A stretch of 64,000 bases of DNA from the NCBI GenBank assembly GCA_905221605.1, contig CAJNDS010002078.1:122001-186000 (forward strand). The letters are read 5' to 3'. The translations under genes were made by a program, and so were the position numbers. Positions 44,976 through 57,123 of the stretch are shown in pieces. The stretch comes from Symbiodinium natans. Lineage: Eukaryota > Sar > Dinophyceae > Suessiales > Symbiodiniaceae. The notes below the pieces were generated by a model, which made no database searches, had not been told where the DNA came from, and saw only the letters and a program-made list of their open reading frames with translations. Every line of letters begins with the position of its first letter. Position 1 is the first letter of the stretch.

Positions 44976-45514
44976 TTATCGTGGCCGATTAGGCCTCTCA
45001 CGCAGGAGGCTTCTCAGGCCACTCAGCAGGCTGCTCAGGCCGGCGATTGCAACGAACAATAGCGGTTGCACCTCAAAACTGCGGCGCTATGGCAGGCTTT
45101 TTCAGGCGTGAGGAGATTTTTGCATTTCGCGAAGCCGGACGTCCAACAGCGACGAGAGTTTCGTATTTCGCAGAGACATCCAAGAGCGACAGCCCCCAAA
45201 AATGAATCTGCAGTACCTTGCTGCCACAGAGGATCCATCGGCGGAACCTCCGAATCGTGAAGGCTTCATAGCTTTCCGTAACACACGAAAAGCGACACGA
45301 GGAGGAGCCAATCCACACTTGCCAATGAAACGACGTTTAGGTGCCCAGTCGAGAGCGCGACAGTACAGGCTGTTTGGTTTATGATCTTGTCATGTTACAA
45401 AGACAAGCTGAAGCCAACCTAGGTTTCCACCCAAGATAAGTGGAGTGAGCTTGTTTTCTTATTCGGAGCTTCTAGTCTTAGTAGAATGGGTATGCCCAGC
45501 AAGTATGCACTTGG

Positions 45515-45550
45515 GACAGGGTGGGGATGCCCGAAGTGATAATTTGGTTC
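45515..45550. repeat. Dispersed repeat, copy 2
   Basis: GGGTGGGGATGCCCGAAGTG then ATAATTTGGTTCAG, related to 42232-42270 and 63014-63036. Confidence 0.45.
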
Positions 45551-48216
45551 AGAAGGCTGCGTGATTCATCGTGATTCTTCAGTGTGAGTGTTCCAGTTCT
45601 ATGTTGTGAACCGCAGGCCATGCAGGGTCACCACTTTCGGAGGTGGGGCCCTTATGTTCGGAACCAGAGCAGGGCTTGCGAGTGTGGGCAGGTGTGGGCG
45701 CATGGATCTAAGGCATGTCAGCGAGAAGCTGCCGAAAGCGTCCCCCGCACACTTGCAGGTCCCCGATGTCATGGTCGGGATATGTCGGGGTATGTCGGGC
45801 TGACGTATGACATGAAAGTCTTTACTGTTTCGTCTGTCAACAGTCAGGCTTGCCTTGCAGTGTCGCGCACCCCAGTAGACGCGACAGCTTTCGTGGTTGC
45901 AGTTGTCGATGATGCTCACTCGTTGATCAAAGCAGTCCAAACAGCAAAGACCCATGTCGTTTTCCCTGTATTTCCTTTTGGTAGGCCCGGGGCTACTCCT
46001 CCTGGTTCGAACCCGACCCTTCTGATGGAGGGGAGAGCAGGGCTATATAGGGCTATGTATGCTATCGATGTAGATTTAAGATGGGGTGGGAGGTCTCAGA
46101 TCAAGGGCTCGGAGGGCAGAGGCCTCCGAGGGTGGGTTGGTTGGTCGCTTGGGCTTGAGTTTAGTCTCGCTGTAGCAGGGCCGGACAAGGTTTGGAAAGT
46201 TGTGAGGAGCAGTGATGTGGGGGAGAGGGGGGGGTTTATTGATAGTATCAATATGACTGTGACTTCTTGAATCATGTCAGGGGGAGTTCTGGTTCTGCTG
46301 GGCCTGCTTCTCCACTTCATTCCCTCTTCTCGAGCTTGCTCTCCCCCCTGTTCGCTTCCATCTCTGTCTCCATGGGCTCTCTCGGTCTCTCCGCGCCGTG
46401 CGATTGCCACCAACAATTCCTCGAGCTTGTGCTACCTTTCATTGGGCCTCGGCCAGTGGTTGTGTGAGGTGTGAAAGGGGAGGCTTTGGAGCATCCGACC
46501 TTCTGTGAATCATCCCGTGAACACTCGTCAAAGCCAGGGCACTCCACAGAAATCGTGCCGGCTCAGTGCTAGTTCATGCTGGTTTTGCTCATGCCTCGCG
46601 CTAGCTAATCTCCTTTGTCCTTGCGTTCCTGCAGACAGAGAGCTGCAAGTAGATTTCCAAATCATGAAGGCAGGCTGCCTGTCGCACTGCAATCTGCCAT
46701 GTCTACAGGGTCTGCGCAGCAACGTGCTCCATTTCGCCAATCGTGCAGCACCCAGTAGCTCCAGTAACTCATTGAGAGTTCTTGTTGGACTTACGCGGCT
46801 TGTTGCGTTGCAAAGGTGCTGTTGCGAACTGCCGTGATACGCGGTACCGTCCCGTCGTACTCGCTGAAGGCAACCATCAGTGCTGGTCTTAGATGGTCCT
46901 AGCCAACCTCACGCTGCTGGCCTCTTTGTGCAGGCGGGCGGCGCTTGGACCTCCACGAGGCTTTGGCTCGGCTTGGTGCGGCCCTTGCCAGGATGCAGTG
47001 ACACACAATGTGTGGGGATATGCGGGGAGGTGGGTTTTGAGATGTTTTGAGGCTCTGGGCTAACAGAAGACAAAATCTCAGCCATAACGTCCTTGGATTC
47101 CAGCCCTCCCGGCCGCGACTGCCACATGGCGATCCGGGGCCTAGTAGCAGCACTCTTGCTTTGTAGGCAGCCTCACTACAGTACAGCATTTGCGAATCCG
47201 TAGTTCATGCAGCTGTCACAATGGTTCAACGGCAACATGATTCTGCAATTCTATGCGTGTGGTAAGCAGTAGGGCACTTTTCGGTGTTGAACTGAAGAAT
47301 CTGAAAAAAAAGCAGCTGCCATTACCAAGGTGAAGCGGAGGCCCCGCCAACAGAGGCCGATTCTCCCTTGACAGTGCGACCCTGCTTCTCGCTGCGAAAG
47401 CTTCTGCTATCTTCCGCGTAAGGATGCTTTCTAGCATGTGCTAGCTTCGGACTTTGTCGAGGTGCGAAGTGAAAAGGCCCTGGTGGAGGCTCGCAGCTGC
47501 TTTGCTTGACTAAGACGCTGATGACATAGGACCGCGGGAGCAAGATTGTCCCAGTAGCTGTCGTTCATTGTCTTACGTTTAGCCCGGAAATACTTGAACT
47601 CGGACTCGGTACCCTTCACTTGCAATAGGGCTTTGTTTATCACTACACCAATGCAGCTTCTACACACATTAAGCGGTTCGGGCAGTGTCTCCTTCGAGAC
47701 ACGTGATCCACCTAGGCATCGAACCAACTATTAAGTGTAACAATCAGGTAACAATTAGGGTGCAGGCGCATAGCGGGCATGGTTGTTTGATTGGCTTCGA
47801 AGTGCCGAAGCGTGGGGTTTCTGCACAAATATCTTCTGCACAGGTTTCCTTGCGGAAACGAAGATGCTCAGCAATTTTTGAGCCAAACGTTTGAACACAT
47901 ATACCAACTTTCAGGACTGAAGGTTCGTCCGAAGCCTTTCCTGGGATCCTTCAATCTTCAATCCCAGGGTTTTGGGATACTATCGTTGAACATTTATATT
48001 TCAAGCCATTTTTTCTCCAATGGCTTGATGTTTGAAATGGCTCAGGCAGCCTGACAACGGTTTCATGGTCTCGTGGCCATAGGGGGAAAGGATGGGTTGA
48101 CAGTTAAATAGCTTCACGGTTCAATGCTAACCATCCCGTAGGTAGAACTTTGACAGTTTAAGGCCAGAGGCCTGGACCGTTTAGTTTGATGGGTTCATCG
48201 TTGGACGTGGCGGGGT

Positions 48217-48228
48217 GGGGGGGGGGGG
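48217..48228. repeat. 12-G run
   Basis: Part of a longer G-rich stretch (48211-48231); followed by GTAAACACC. It could form a quadruplex. Confidence 0.7.
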
Positions 48229-48445
48229 AGGTAAACACCTGAGCACACTGGCGTTCACTGCATCTTTGTCTACTCAAAGAACATACCGCAGAAGGATGTG
48301 TGACGGCTCTGCAACACGACGCTCTGTCGACAGCGTTCATGTCTTTCGTGAACATCCCAAACCACAGTCACATACAGCGCTTTTGCCTCTTTGTACAACA
48401 TTCTCCGCTGAAAGGATCTACGGTTGGTGATGGCCGTGATGGCCG

Positions 48446-48499
<54 letters not shown>
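48446..48499. repeat. (GAT)n microsatellite
   Basis: About 18 GAT units, preceded by two GATGGCCGT units. Confidence 0.95.
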
Positions 48500-48880
48500 G
48501 AACGCTGCTACTGCAATGACAATGGCAAACATCTTGGCAGAAATGCACAACCCTCAATCTTCAAGCCGAGGATTGTGACGAAAAGTTGCATGTTTTTTGA
48601 ATTGATGTTCACGTAGTCTTGGGTGGGAACGCATGAACACAATAATGAAATCAAGTAATACACGTGGGCCCAAAATCATGAGTACAAGGACAAGGTATTT
48701 GTCGTGATGTCATGAAGCTGCATTCTGCAGCGGCTTGGCTACTTAGAAAGGCTAGCGCTTGCCAACCACGTTTCAATGCATCAGAAAAATGCTGAATAAT
48801 TGGCACGTGCTGGGTCGAGGTGCCACGCATGTTTCCAACACCTGTGCATCCTTACTCCCAGCTTACTCCTTGCTTCGCAG

Positions 48881-48950
48881 GCCTCCCGCTGCTTCGAGGC
48901 GGCCAAGGCCAAGCTGGAGGCTGCGACACGGACACGAGACACGCTTTTTG
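48881..48950 (+). CDS. Short internal exon, unidentified gene
   Basis: 70 bp between acceptor TCGCAG and donor GTTGGG. It encodes ASRCFEAAKAKLEAATRTRD and TLF, a helical peptide. It is the first of a series of short plus-strand exons up to 57.8 kb. Whether they form one gene cannot be told from sequence alone. Confidence 0.35.
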
Positions 48951-49741
48951 GTTGGGGGGGTCATCCGAGTGCATCCTGCACCTGTTGCAGCCTGTTGCAA
49001 GTTGTTGCAACTTGTTGCCGCAGTAGGGCCCAGTAGGGCTTGGCTTCTGGCTGATCTAACTTATGGTCACTTCTTGTTTTGGCCTCCATTATTTGTAGCA
49101 ACAGTGTAGTATCTATGTACACTTAGGGCATAATTGTAAGAAAGCGGGGGCGATATAATGGCAGACTTGGAATTCAGAATAACCTCTGCATACATCGTCT
49201 TGCTACTTGCGTTGGTCGGCAATGACGTACTTTGCAGCAATGGGATCAGTAGCCGCCGTCCTGCTCTTGTTGCCCCGTGCATGCTGCTAGTTAGTGAATA
49301 CTTTCAGTCACCACTCACAGACACCTTGAGCTTTCGTGTTTTTAGCCAAGTCGCCGGAACAGAAGCCATCGTCAAATGCCAAGTACATTTCCTATTGATT
49401 GCTAAAAAGATATATTGCAGGGCTTGAAGCAAACTAAAGTAACGGCCCGTGGGTACTGGATATCTCCATTCTGTTTGAGGCAAGTGTGGCAGGGAACTCC
49501 GAAGGCAAGAAGAAAATGAGCCCCCTCATTTTCTCAATCTTTTCTGCTGTCACTGTCGTCTTGGTACCCGACCAGCAAGAAACGACTCGCATGTTCTGCT
49601 TAACGTGCCGCTTGCTTTTTGTTCTCCCTCCAGGGGTGCGATGCTTTCGAGAAAGTTTACTGCGATTGGCCAACGACGTGACGTAGTGGTACAACAGTTC
49701 TAGCCACGGTTCTCCGCAGACCATACGAAGCAATCCTGCAG

Positions 49742-49882
49742 GTGGCCATTGCGAAGGTGCTCGCCGACGCCGGCCGTGAGGGGCGTGAGGGACGCCAGGT
49801 TGAGAGACAGGCGAGACGGGACACGGGAACAGTGGTGGGCGAGCTCTTGCTACAGCAGCGCTTGCGACATCCTGAGATTCAG
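49742..49882 (+). CDS. Internal exon, unidentified gene
   Basis: 141 bp (47 codons) between acceptor CCTGCAG and donor GTTGCG. It encodes VAIAKVLADAGREGREGRQ, VERQARRDTGTVVGELLLQQ and RLRHPEIQ. It is charged and probably helical. An earlier short peptide, GCDAFEKVYCDW after CTCCAG at 49633, may precede it. Confidence 0.4.
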
Positions 49883-50107
49883 GTTGCGCCGTTGGGCTGG
49901 GCTCGAGTCCCAGCATGGCCACAATCCAGAGTTCCCCAATAAGTTGCTTTCGTGACTGTGGCACAAGGTTTTGCCTGCACAGCTCAACACAGGGATTGGT
50001 CGTGCTGTTGGTGAAGCGAAACCAAAAAGTCACACTGACACCCCAAACCTCTGAGTTCCACAGTGTCCTGAACCCTCACGGTGCGCCGTGGAGTAGTTGG
50101 GGATCAG

Positions 50108-50165
50108 GTGGAGCAGGCACTGCAGGACGTTGTGCAGGAGTCGGACCCACACAAGCGTCGTCGAG
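50108..50165 (+). CDS. Short internal exon, unidentified gene
   Basis: 58 bp between acceptor GATCAG and donor GTGGGA. It encodes VEQALQDVVQESDPHKRR. The frame remains open to 50290, so the donor could lie later. Confidence 0.3.
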
Positions 50166-52481
50166 GTGGGACTGGTTGTGGAGCCGGTGTAGAAACCATC
50201 TTGGGAACGTGCGTTGCGGTGCGATTCGTGGCTTTCGTTTTAAGTCAACTGTGTAACTCTGTCTTTGAGGCCTCGCAGCAGGGTGGGTAGCGGAGACCTT
50301 CGCCAAGTTGGTTGGGAGTACGCCGGGCACTACAGACTCCGGGGTCGCGGCACAGAAATCTTTTGCTTCGATGACCGATTGGCCCACTTGCCACATGCTT
50401 AGGCCAGGAACTCCTCGTGGGACCTGCCGGGCGTGCAGCTGAGAGTCTCACGCACCCTTGGTCCCTGTCGCAGAGTAGAGCAGGTTCTTTGTTTGGCAGC
50501 TTGTACTGTAGCAGTTTAGTGACTGAGCGGGTAAAGCGCAATGGGTGCGCCGGGTCATGATGGCTCTATGCGGTCGCCAGAAACATTGGTTGTAGTCTTA
50601 GTAGCCTCTGCGATCGGACCCAGGTCAATGCTCTGCTCCAGGCGCCTCCCACGGCCTGGGAACATCCACAGGGCAAGGCGGCCACCCTGCTGTCGACAGG
50701 ACGCAGCTTAACATGTTCAGCGTAGTCCTTCACGATTCTGTCAGCTACAAGTATGGCAGTCTCAAGGTTCTGCACGCTAGAGCCCAGGCTCCACGTTCAG
50801 TTTACTAAAGCTGAGGGGTGCATGGAGAATGGTAGGTGGGGGAATCGTTTGTCAGAGATGATGGCATGCTATGGAATGCTAGTGAGTCCCGGAAGTCGGG
50901 AAGTTGATCTTTGAGAGGCTGGCGGCTGGGTCGATGAGGCCTTCGCCGCCGGGTGCTCGGAGGAGGGAACCGAAGCTCCGAGGCTCCGAGGCTGCGAGGC
51001 TGCGAGGCTGCGAGGCTGCGAGGCTCCGAACTGAAGCGCTTTTGGTTCCCCTTACCCGGGCCCAGGCCTTGACGGACGACTGCTGCCATCTCAAGGAACT
51101 TCCATCCAGGCGCTGGAGCCCAAAGCTTTCTGCCATCGTGCTGCGCCTGCTGTCTATTGTATATGCTGCGTAGACTCGCTCGTCCCTCGCTCACCTTGCA
51201 CTTCCAGGAGCCTTTGTGAAGGGCGCGTGGGGACTGCCTTGCAAAGGCTGAAGTCACTCGGTGGATGGGCTTGGGTGGCCTTTGCCTAGGGTGAACGAAT
51301 TTCTTTGAACCCAATATGCCAACGCTGCAAAGGGAAGCGTGAAACAAAGTGCAGGGCAGCGTAGGGAGGCTCCAAAGGGAGCCTCAGTGCCAGCACCTTA
51401 TCGCATCTTATCTTGCTATTCTGCTGCGAGCATGGTGAGCAGATTTTCCCTACTTCACGACTTAGACAATAAGCCCCTGACACTTGGGGCACGTTCTACA
51501 GTGATGCTACAGGTTTCACCGGGCCATCGCGGGGTGAGCCCTGACAGTGCCCTACAGCCTACACCCAACCCACATCCACAACGTTCCCTCAAAACGAATT
51601 GGCTTCACGAGCTCCCTTCCGAGTTCCCTTCACGGGCCCCGAGCAACTAGTCCCACAGCTGAGTGCGTGCAGCACACCATGCTGACTGTGAGGAAGCGTC
51701 GTACTTTGAAGCATTGGTTGACAGCTGCATTGATGCAAAGCATATGTGGTGAACAAGAGAGATCTTGAAGCACCATGATTCAGACTGGGCGACTGTCCCG
51801 AGTCGCTCGGCGGGCAGCCTTCGCCCTTCCACCATCTTCTTTTACAAGCAGAGCGATGCGGAAAATTCCTGTAGCAGGCCGGGTTCGGCGGCTATCAGCC
51901 TTGAAACCGTGTTTTACATCTGAGATGTTTGAGGTTCATCGCCTGGGTTGGGAAATTTTGGATCTTCCGTGACAATGTCCCAACACCTTCAGGTCTGTTC
52001 CAAAGCCTGGGGGGACAATGGTTTGGGCCAAAACCGCTGAATTGTCTCAACATTTTGAGGCCTGGGTTTAGACGTGCTGTACTGTCCCGATAAGCGTCAC
52101 AAAACCAATAGCTTCGGTACATGGCTAAGCAGGGGCAACCCGAAAATGGCAGGTGCAGGGTTTTGAGACTGCAAACAGCAAAAATGCTGCAATTGAGCTT
52201 ATGGGGCAGAGCAGCAATCTGTGTCCCCAGACGTCAGTACATTGGGGCTCTACAGCATTTGTTGCTCTGAATCGTCCCACCGATGGACAGTTCGTACCTA
52301 GAGACTGAATGAACTTGTCATCAGGTGTGCGGCTCAACAAGTTGGATGTGAGCTTGTGGTCGAGATTTGAAATATCTTGAAAGTTATGTGACAGCTATGT
52401 GATAGGACAAGGATTGCAGACAAGCGAAGCTTGTGTCACCGTTCGTCTTCTTGGGACAAGTCGTGGGCGTCGGGCCCTGCC
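50166..52481. other. No firmly assigned gene
   Basis: A minus-strand reading at 50775-50670 (NLETAILVADRIVKDYAEHV) looks protein-like but has no clear borders. An 8-bp tandem repeat lies at 50972-51028. Otherwise nothing assignable. Confidence 0.4.
50972..51028. repeat. 8-bp tandem repeat (GAGGCTGC)
   Basis: Seven units of GAGGCTGC or GAGGCTCC (first unit GAAGCTCC). Being 8 bp, the unit runs through all frames. Confidence 0.9.
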
Positions 52482-53142
52482 ATGTGGTCAGGAAAGCGGG
52501 ACACTTCGAATGCCTTACTGCCAGCCTTGGGAGATGCCCTCTGGACGGTGGCCGCTGTCGCTGCTCCCAAAGACCTTCGAAGGCTTGCACACGTGTCTCC
52601 CGCTGTGAACGCATTGCTCTCTCCCGTGGCGGAAAGAACTGCGCGGATCTCGGAGCTGACTCGCTCCTTAAACTGCCTGCCTGTCCAGTTTGCCTTCCCC
52701 TTGGCCAACTTGGGCCAAAAATGGCTCGAGGAGGCTTTGGCGCAGTTCAGCGTGCTGAAACTGTTACGCTGGCGCGAAAAGGCCGGTCAACTGGCAGGCT
52801 GGGTCCCCACAGAGGAAGATCGATGGCCCGCGTTGCGTTCGCGGGCAGCATTGCTTGGTGCCATGGCGGCGGTACAGGCGGCTAAGCCAGAAAACCGACT
52901 GCTCTTTGCGGCGGTCCTGAGGCTTCAGCCTTGGGAGGGACAAATGCAAGAAACCCAGGAAACACAGGACGCGCTTGTGGAGGAGAGGGAGAGGTCGGAA
53001 AGGTCGGAGATCAAGACAGCCCCCTTGGCTTTCGAGTGGGCCGATGGCCCAGCAGCAGACCCTTTGCAGATGGCGCTGCAGCTGCACTTCCTCGGCGACA
53101 ACGAAGCACGGCTGAATCTGGAGATGATCTCAGGCCAGGAAG
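52482..53142 (+). CDS. Large exon with possible F-box-like start
   Basis: Read from the ATG at 52482; the frame is open from 52431 and stops at 53252. The likely exon end is before GTAAAG at 53143. Near the start ALWTVAAVAAPKDLRRLAHV and SPAVNALL resemble an F-box (L..L...DL.RL..VS...). The middle is helical with Trp and Arg (QKWLEEALAQFSVLKLLRW). It is followed by an acidic linker (QETQETQDALVEERERSERS) and ADPLQMALQLHFLGDNEARL. F-box proteins recruit substrates to SCF ubiquitin ligases, but the match is weak and only a hint. Confidence 0.5.
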
Positions 53143-53239
53143 TAAAGAATAGAACCGTACTTTTTTCGTACTCGAAGACTTCTAGCGCCCACTGCCAGAG
53201 GTGGTTGGTCCGACTGGTCCCAAAGCTGGTCGACGCAAG

Positions 53240-53358
53240 CTGGCACGCTTGAAGCTGCCGTCACGGTGGTGGTCATGCTGCCAAATGAGAGCCGCCTCCT
53301 GCTGGATGCTTGTGGCAGCCTCTTCGCCTTGTCAAAGGGGATCTACCGGGGAGAGGGG
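53240..53358 (+). CDS. Following exon, probably same gene
   Basis: Encodes GTLEAAVTVVVMLPNESRLL and LDACGSLFALSKGIYRGEG, a clear strand-rich peptide. It probably starts after GACGCAAG at about 53238. Its phase does not join simply to the donor at 53143, so either that donor is wrong or a small exon is missing. It ends just before a G-rich stretch. Confidence 0.35.
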
Positions 53359-53390
53359 GTTTGCGTCTGTCAGAGGGCCTTACTTTTTGA

Positions 53391-53461
53391 CGCCGGGGGG
53401 CGGGTGAAGGGGGGAGGGAATGGATGGGGGGTAGTGGGGGTGGGGGGTGTGAGTGGGGGCA
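53391..53461. repeat. G-rich stretch with quadruplex potential
   Basis: At least six runs of five or more G within 70 bp, directly after a coding exon and probably inside an intron. Confidence 0.7.
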
Positions 53462-54169
53462 CATCTCACGCTCCGTGTCGGGCCAGCGCAGTTCGCAGCG
53501 TCGCAGTCTTGGCCAAGGCTCCTTGGTGGCCATGCCTCCACTGGAATCGCTGGATGGGATTGGGCAGTCCATGCAGTCCCTCCGCCAACTCCTAGAAAGC
53601 GGTCTGCCTGCCGTTGTTTCTTTGGGCGCCCTCCGGTGGGGCTGCTGGGCTGGAACAATTTCCCTGCCCTGAAGATCTTCTGAACAGATGCAATTAACAG
53701 GCTGTGTTGGACAGGCGAAGTTCTACTGTAGCCTGTCAAATTCATCTTGAACTGACGGCAACGCGAGGCTACAGTCTGCATCATAAACAGTTCATCTTGC
53801 GATGAGATGAGGAGCTTAAGCTGTTTGATGGCGTGTTGTGGCTGCTGAGGCAAAGAAGCTCCGCCTTGGCGTCCCAGAGAACTTCGGCGCATTGAGAGCA
53901 AAAGTCCTTTGTAGGGGCTTTTCGATTTGTCGCGCAAGATTGACACACGACATGATCCACTGTACAGATCTGTTTTCCCCGCACACCAGGGACGTCCAGT
54001 GCGCTTCCGACAATGACCCATCTGTACAGCTTGAGTTGAGCAGGTGTGGCTGTCCGCAACACCGCCATGCCATCGTTCTGCAAAAAAGCTCGGCTTTCGA
54101 CAAGGCCAACATACCTTGGCACATCCCGGTGGTGAAAAAGCGGTTTGTTTTGGATTACTGGCACTTCAG

Positions 54170-54370
54170 ATCTACCGCGAGCAGGTGTCATCGCTTCCTT
54201 TTGCAAGTGATTCTTTTCTGGCACTCGTGGATGAGCTCGATGCTTTTTCAACGAGACGCTTCAAGGAGTCCCGACTAGTGATAGAGTGTTTTCAGACATT
54301 GCTCACATCACAAAAGCACATGCTCGACTATTTCCGTTGTTCTGGCACGCTCGGCGAATCATGGAGATGA
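54170..54370 (+). CDS. Exon, helical, possibly terminal
   Basis: After acceptor CACTTCAG it encodes IYREQVSSLPFASDSFLALV, DELDAFSTRRFKESRLVIEC and FQTLLTSQKHMLDYFRCSG, then ESWR and TGA. It is strongly protein-like and helical. The stop may be genuine, making it the last exon of the unit begun upstream. An overlapping plus-strand frame (53838-54278) is also readable but less so. Confidence 0.45.
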   Translation: MYREQVSSLPFASDSFLALVDELDAFSTRRFKESRLVIECFQTLLTSQKHMLDYFRCSGTLGESWR

Positions 54371-54956
54371 CTGGAGATGTGTTTTTTCACATCGACGACT
54401 TGGGGCCGCAAGGCCGTAGAACAGGTAGTTAGTGAGGCCAGGCGATGTTGGCGAGCAACCCTCACGCAGCTTAGACACAGCACACTACCAGCCTTGAGCA
54501 GCTGCACCATGTCTTGATGGATTGCATCCCTGAGGACGGGGTGGGTGCATTACAAAACAGGATTATCGTCGTTATCCTGCCCGTTTTGGCTGTAAAGGCC
54601 CCGAACCATCGAACCATCAGCCACGAGGTTATCAACAAACGCGAGGTGCTGAAAAGGCGAGCTGAGGCCCCAGAGGCATCTCTTGTCGCAGTCCTTCTTG
54701 TGATCTCCTTAGCGCTGCCTCTCTGTGTACGCTGAGTTTACACATCCCATGGGGGGCATTTGATGAGCTTTTTGTATCAAGAGACCGAGCTTCTCCGCAA
54801 AGCCCGCTTGATCTCTCATGATCTCTCCCCTGCAGGACAGCCTTCCTCAAGGGTCTTGCGAGGCTCTGGATCGCGGAGCGCCGTCAGACGAAACCTGGCA
54901 GAATTCACAGAGATTCAAAGGTGTTCGGGGTGTTCGGGGGGACCTTCGCGTGGCGA

Positions 54957-55160
54957 TGTGTGGCAGCCTAGCGACGCATCTTTCCAGTCCTTGCGTTTCA
55001 GCCCGAAGTGGACCCCGCAACGAAGCACCGTCAAATCTCCGCACTTGCTGCGGGATCGTGTCGGATCGTGAGGATGCGAGCTCCGAGCTCTCCTCTGCGG
55101 CGTCCCTGAGTCGGCAGTGCACGGAGTTCAGCGATGTCGCGGCCCTGGAGACTTGGCGAA
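54957..55160 (+). CDS. Exon with Ser-rich segment
   Basis: Encodes MCGSLATHLSSPCVSARSGP, NLRTCCGIVSDREDASSELS and SAASLSRQCTEFSDVAALET, with a GT donor at 55161. Other frames compete at its start; the last 30 residues are the convincing part. The acidic/Ser-rich style suggests a linker. Confidence 0.35.
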
Positions 55161-55228
55161 TGTAGGGCCATTTAGGGCCATTTAGGGCTTTTTTTTAAAG
55201 GGTTTTGCCATTTTTTGTGTGTGCGAAG

Positions 55229-55329
55229 GCTGAGCAGCTCTTCAAGGATCTTTGCAGCTGCCTCGTAAAAGTCTCTCAGCACCTCTCACAGGACTTGATG
55301 TCGCGGCAGTTCACCGATTTTGCCACAAG
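55229..55329 (+). CDS. Internal exon, unidentified gene
   Basis: 101 bp between acceptor GCGAAG and donor GTGGGC. It encodes AEQLFKDLCSCLVKVSQHLS and QDLMSRQFTDFATR, an amphipathic helical peptide. Confidence 0.45.
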
Positions 55330-55781
55330 GTGGGCAGGGTTCGTAAACGATCGTGATTGGTGGTCATTCGTCCCAAAGTGCTCCAGAAGACCTTCTGTTT
55401 TTTTTCTGAGGCAAGGCGATTTCTGGGTGCGCAAGTGCTCCGAGCCCGCCATCAGCCACCAAAGGCAAACTACCCAGGACCCGAGACAAGGCCGCTTGGC
55501 CTTCGCATGGCGTGAGAGCTACAAAGGCCTACGATTTCCTGGCGTCCTTTTCGTACTAGGGGGGGTTTAGCCAGTGTGCCTGTTGCGTCCGTTTATGATC
55601 ATTGCTGATGCTTGTGGGCTTGGTGCCAGAGCTGCACTTCGCAGGTCAGTTCGGCCGACAGAGCTCGTGCCCACCTCTTAGTCGCCCTCAGGCGGGGCCT
55701 TCCAGACACTGAAGGTAGGCAATGGTAGGCCCGAGAGTAGGCTAGGGTCCAGTTCATGATCCTGTGTGGTAGCCTTGGCAG

Positions 55782-56072
55782 ATGGCATTTGACGAGCTTG
55801 ACCTTGCGAACCTGGTGGATCCCATCCGCGAGGAGTCGCAGGAAGAGACCCATGAGGAGCTTTCAGAGGAGGGTTTTTCGAGCTTTGGTTTTGGGTGTTT
55901 GCGGTTCCCACGGCAGCAGCAGGAGGACCGGGATGACCTGATATCCAAAGCGATCTGCGCAGCTGTGGCCGAATGTGACTTCAGCGTCGCACGGCTAGAA
56001 TATGCCGTCAACAAGGGACTCTTCTTGAACGTTTGTGGGCATGGCGACACTGGGAGCATTCTTGAACAATAG
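55782..56072 (+). CDS. Exon with acidic N-terminal part
   Basis: Begins after acceptor TTGGCAG with an ATG and encodes MAFDELDLANLVDPIREESQ, EETHEELSEEG and ISKAICAAVAECDFSVARLE, then YAVNKG. A GTTTGT donor at about 56031 would end it before the frame's own stop at 56072. It could be a first coding exon. The minus strand is open at 56082-56771 (229 codons) without any motif, and I leave that out. Confidence 0.4.
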   Translation: MAFDELDLANLVDPIREESQEETHEELSEEGFSSFGFGCLRFPRQQQEDRDDLISKAICAAVAECDFSVARLEYAVNKGLFLNVCGHGDTGSILEQ

Positions 56073-56823
56073 ACAATAGACTTAGCCTTCGGATGTGGAT
56101 GCGGCGTCCCCGCACATCCTGCAACTATCGCAACAGGACATACCAGAATTCAGCAATAATATGCAATGAGCATGCAAGAACATGCCATAGTGTTCAGAAA
56201 GCAGCACGACATGTCGTCCATCGTCACGGCCAGGGGGTTTGCGGTCTGTGTCGAGTTGAGACAAAAAGCTTCCACTCAAAGCCCAGTTACCACCACCCGA
56301 GGTCGCGATTGCAGACCCGACGGGGTTAGACTTCGAGATTATTGAGCCTCGGATGAAAACCCCGGAGTCAAGGGCCTTAACATCCCCAAGAACGGTCTTA
56401 AGAACTTCATCGGGTGCGAACCTGCTCTGAGTTGTGCTAGGGAACAGTGTCCTCCGAGCACGGAGTGGGCTTTCCTGAAGGCTGCCAGCATGGACATCCT
56501 TAGCTTCAAACTCCCCGTGACTAAGGCGGTCTCCGAAGAGTTTCAGCGACTCACGGGGTACTTGCCAGAGGAGTCGGTGGGTGACGCGGGTGCACGTGAC
56601 CATCACATGACAGATTGCCGTGGCTCTGTATCTGACGCTAGACATACCGCAATGCACGTGGCATTCATCAATGTAAACCATCCAAAGCCTCAAAGCTTCC
56701 AATGCATCCAAGCATCCCTCAACTCTGAACCCGCTCAATGAACCCTCAAAAGTCCTCTCCAAGCATTCCATAGATTTCTCTAGTTTAACTAGTTTGTGCA
56801 GCCTACAAGAGCTGACGTTTCAG

Positions 56824-56926
56824 GCGAGAACTGCCGCTTCCTCAGCGAAGGCTGCCCCCAACATGCCGGGCCGGCGCTGCGCGAGGCCTGCGAGACCGGG
56901 GCGCGCCTTGGAAGAAGGTTTGGAAG
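56824..56926 (+). CDS. Internal exon, unidentified gene
   Basis: After acceptor GTTTCAG it encodes GENCRFLSEGCPQHAGPALR and EACETGARLGRRFGR, ending at one of two GT sites (56918 or 56927). A further reading, QADLWVDRSASEAQTNLRIL and WRKFGVQGIEEAS, to about 57100 may be the next exon. Confidence 0.4.
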
Positions 56927-57123
56927 GTTTAAGAGCGGGCCTTCAGAATCTTTCCATGGGTTTACAGATGTTCAGGCAGATCTGTGGGTCGACCGATCTG
57001 CATCTGAAGCCCAGACAAATCTGAGGATCCTGTGGAGGAAATTTGGAGTTCAGGGGATAGAAGAGGCCTCGCCTCGCCTTCTTAAGTGTATGAAGTGTAT
57101 GGTCTAAGAAGGGCGTGATCCGA

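Larger units (their letters stand above)
44291..48216. other. No firmly assigned gene
   Basis: Several frames over 200 codons exist (for example plus 45584-46270) but show no domain. Splice-bounded candidates are weak: DRELQVDFQIMKAG after CTGCAG at 46634, and RRLDLHEALARLGAALAR after GTGCAG at 46933. A dispersed repeat copy lies at 45515-45550. AGGACAG/GAGGACA-rich imperfect repeats lie at 44788-44975. Confidence 0.4.

Noticed and set aside
45995-46025. tRNA gene suggested by GGTTCGAACCC
   Set aside because: The flanking bases do not form a T stem, and no D arm or acceptor stem is visible.
45584-46270. 228-codon plus-strand frame
   Set aside because: No domain, uneven composition, runs through G-rich sequence; not supported as a gene.
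56082-56771. 229-codon minus-strand frame
   Set aside because: No motif; it opposes plus-strand exon candidates, and its length is possible by chance in this GC range.
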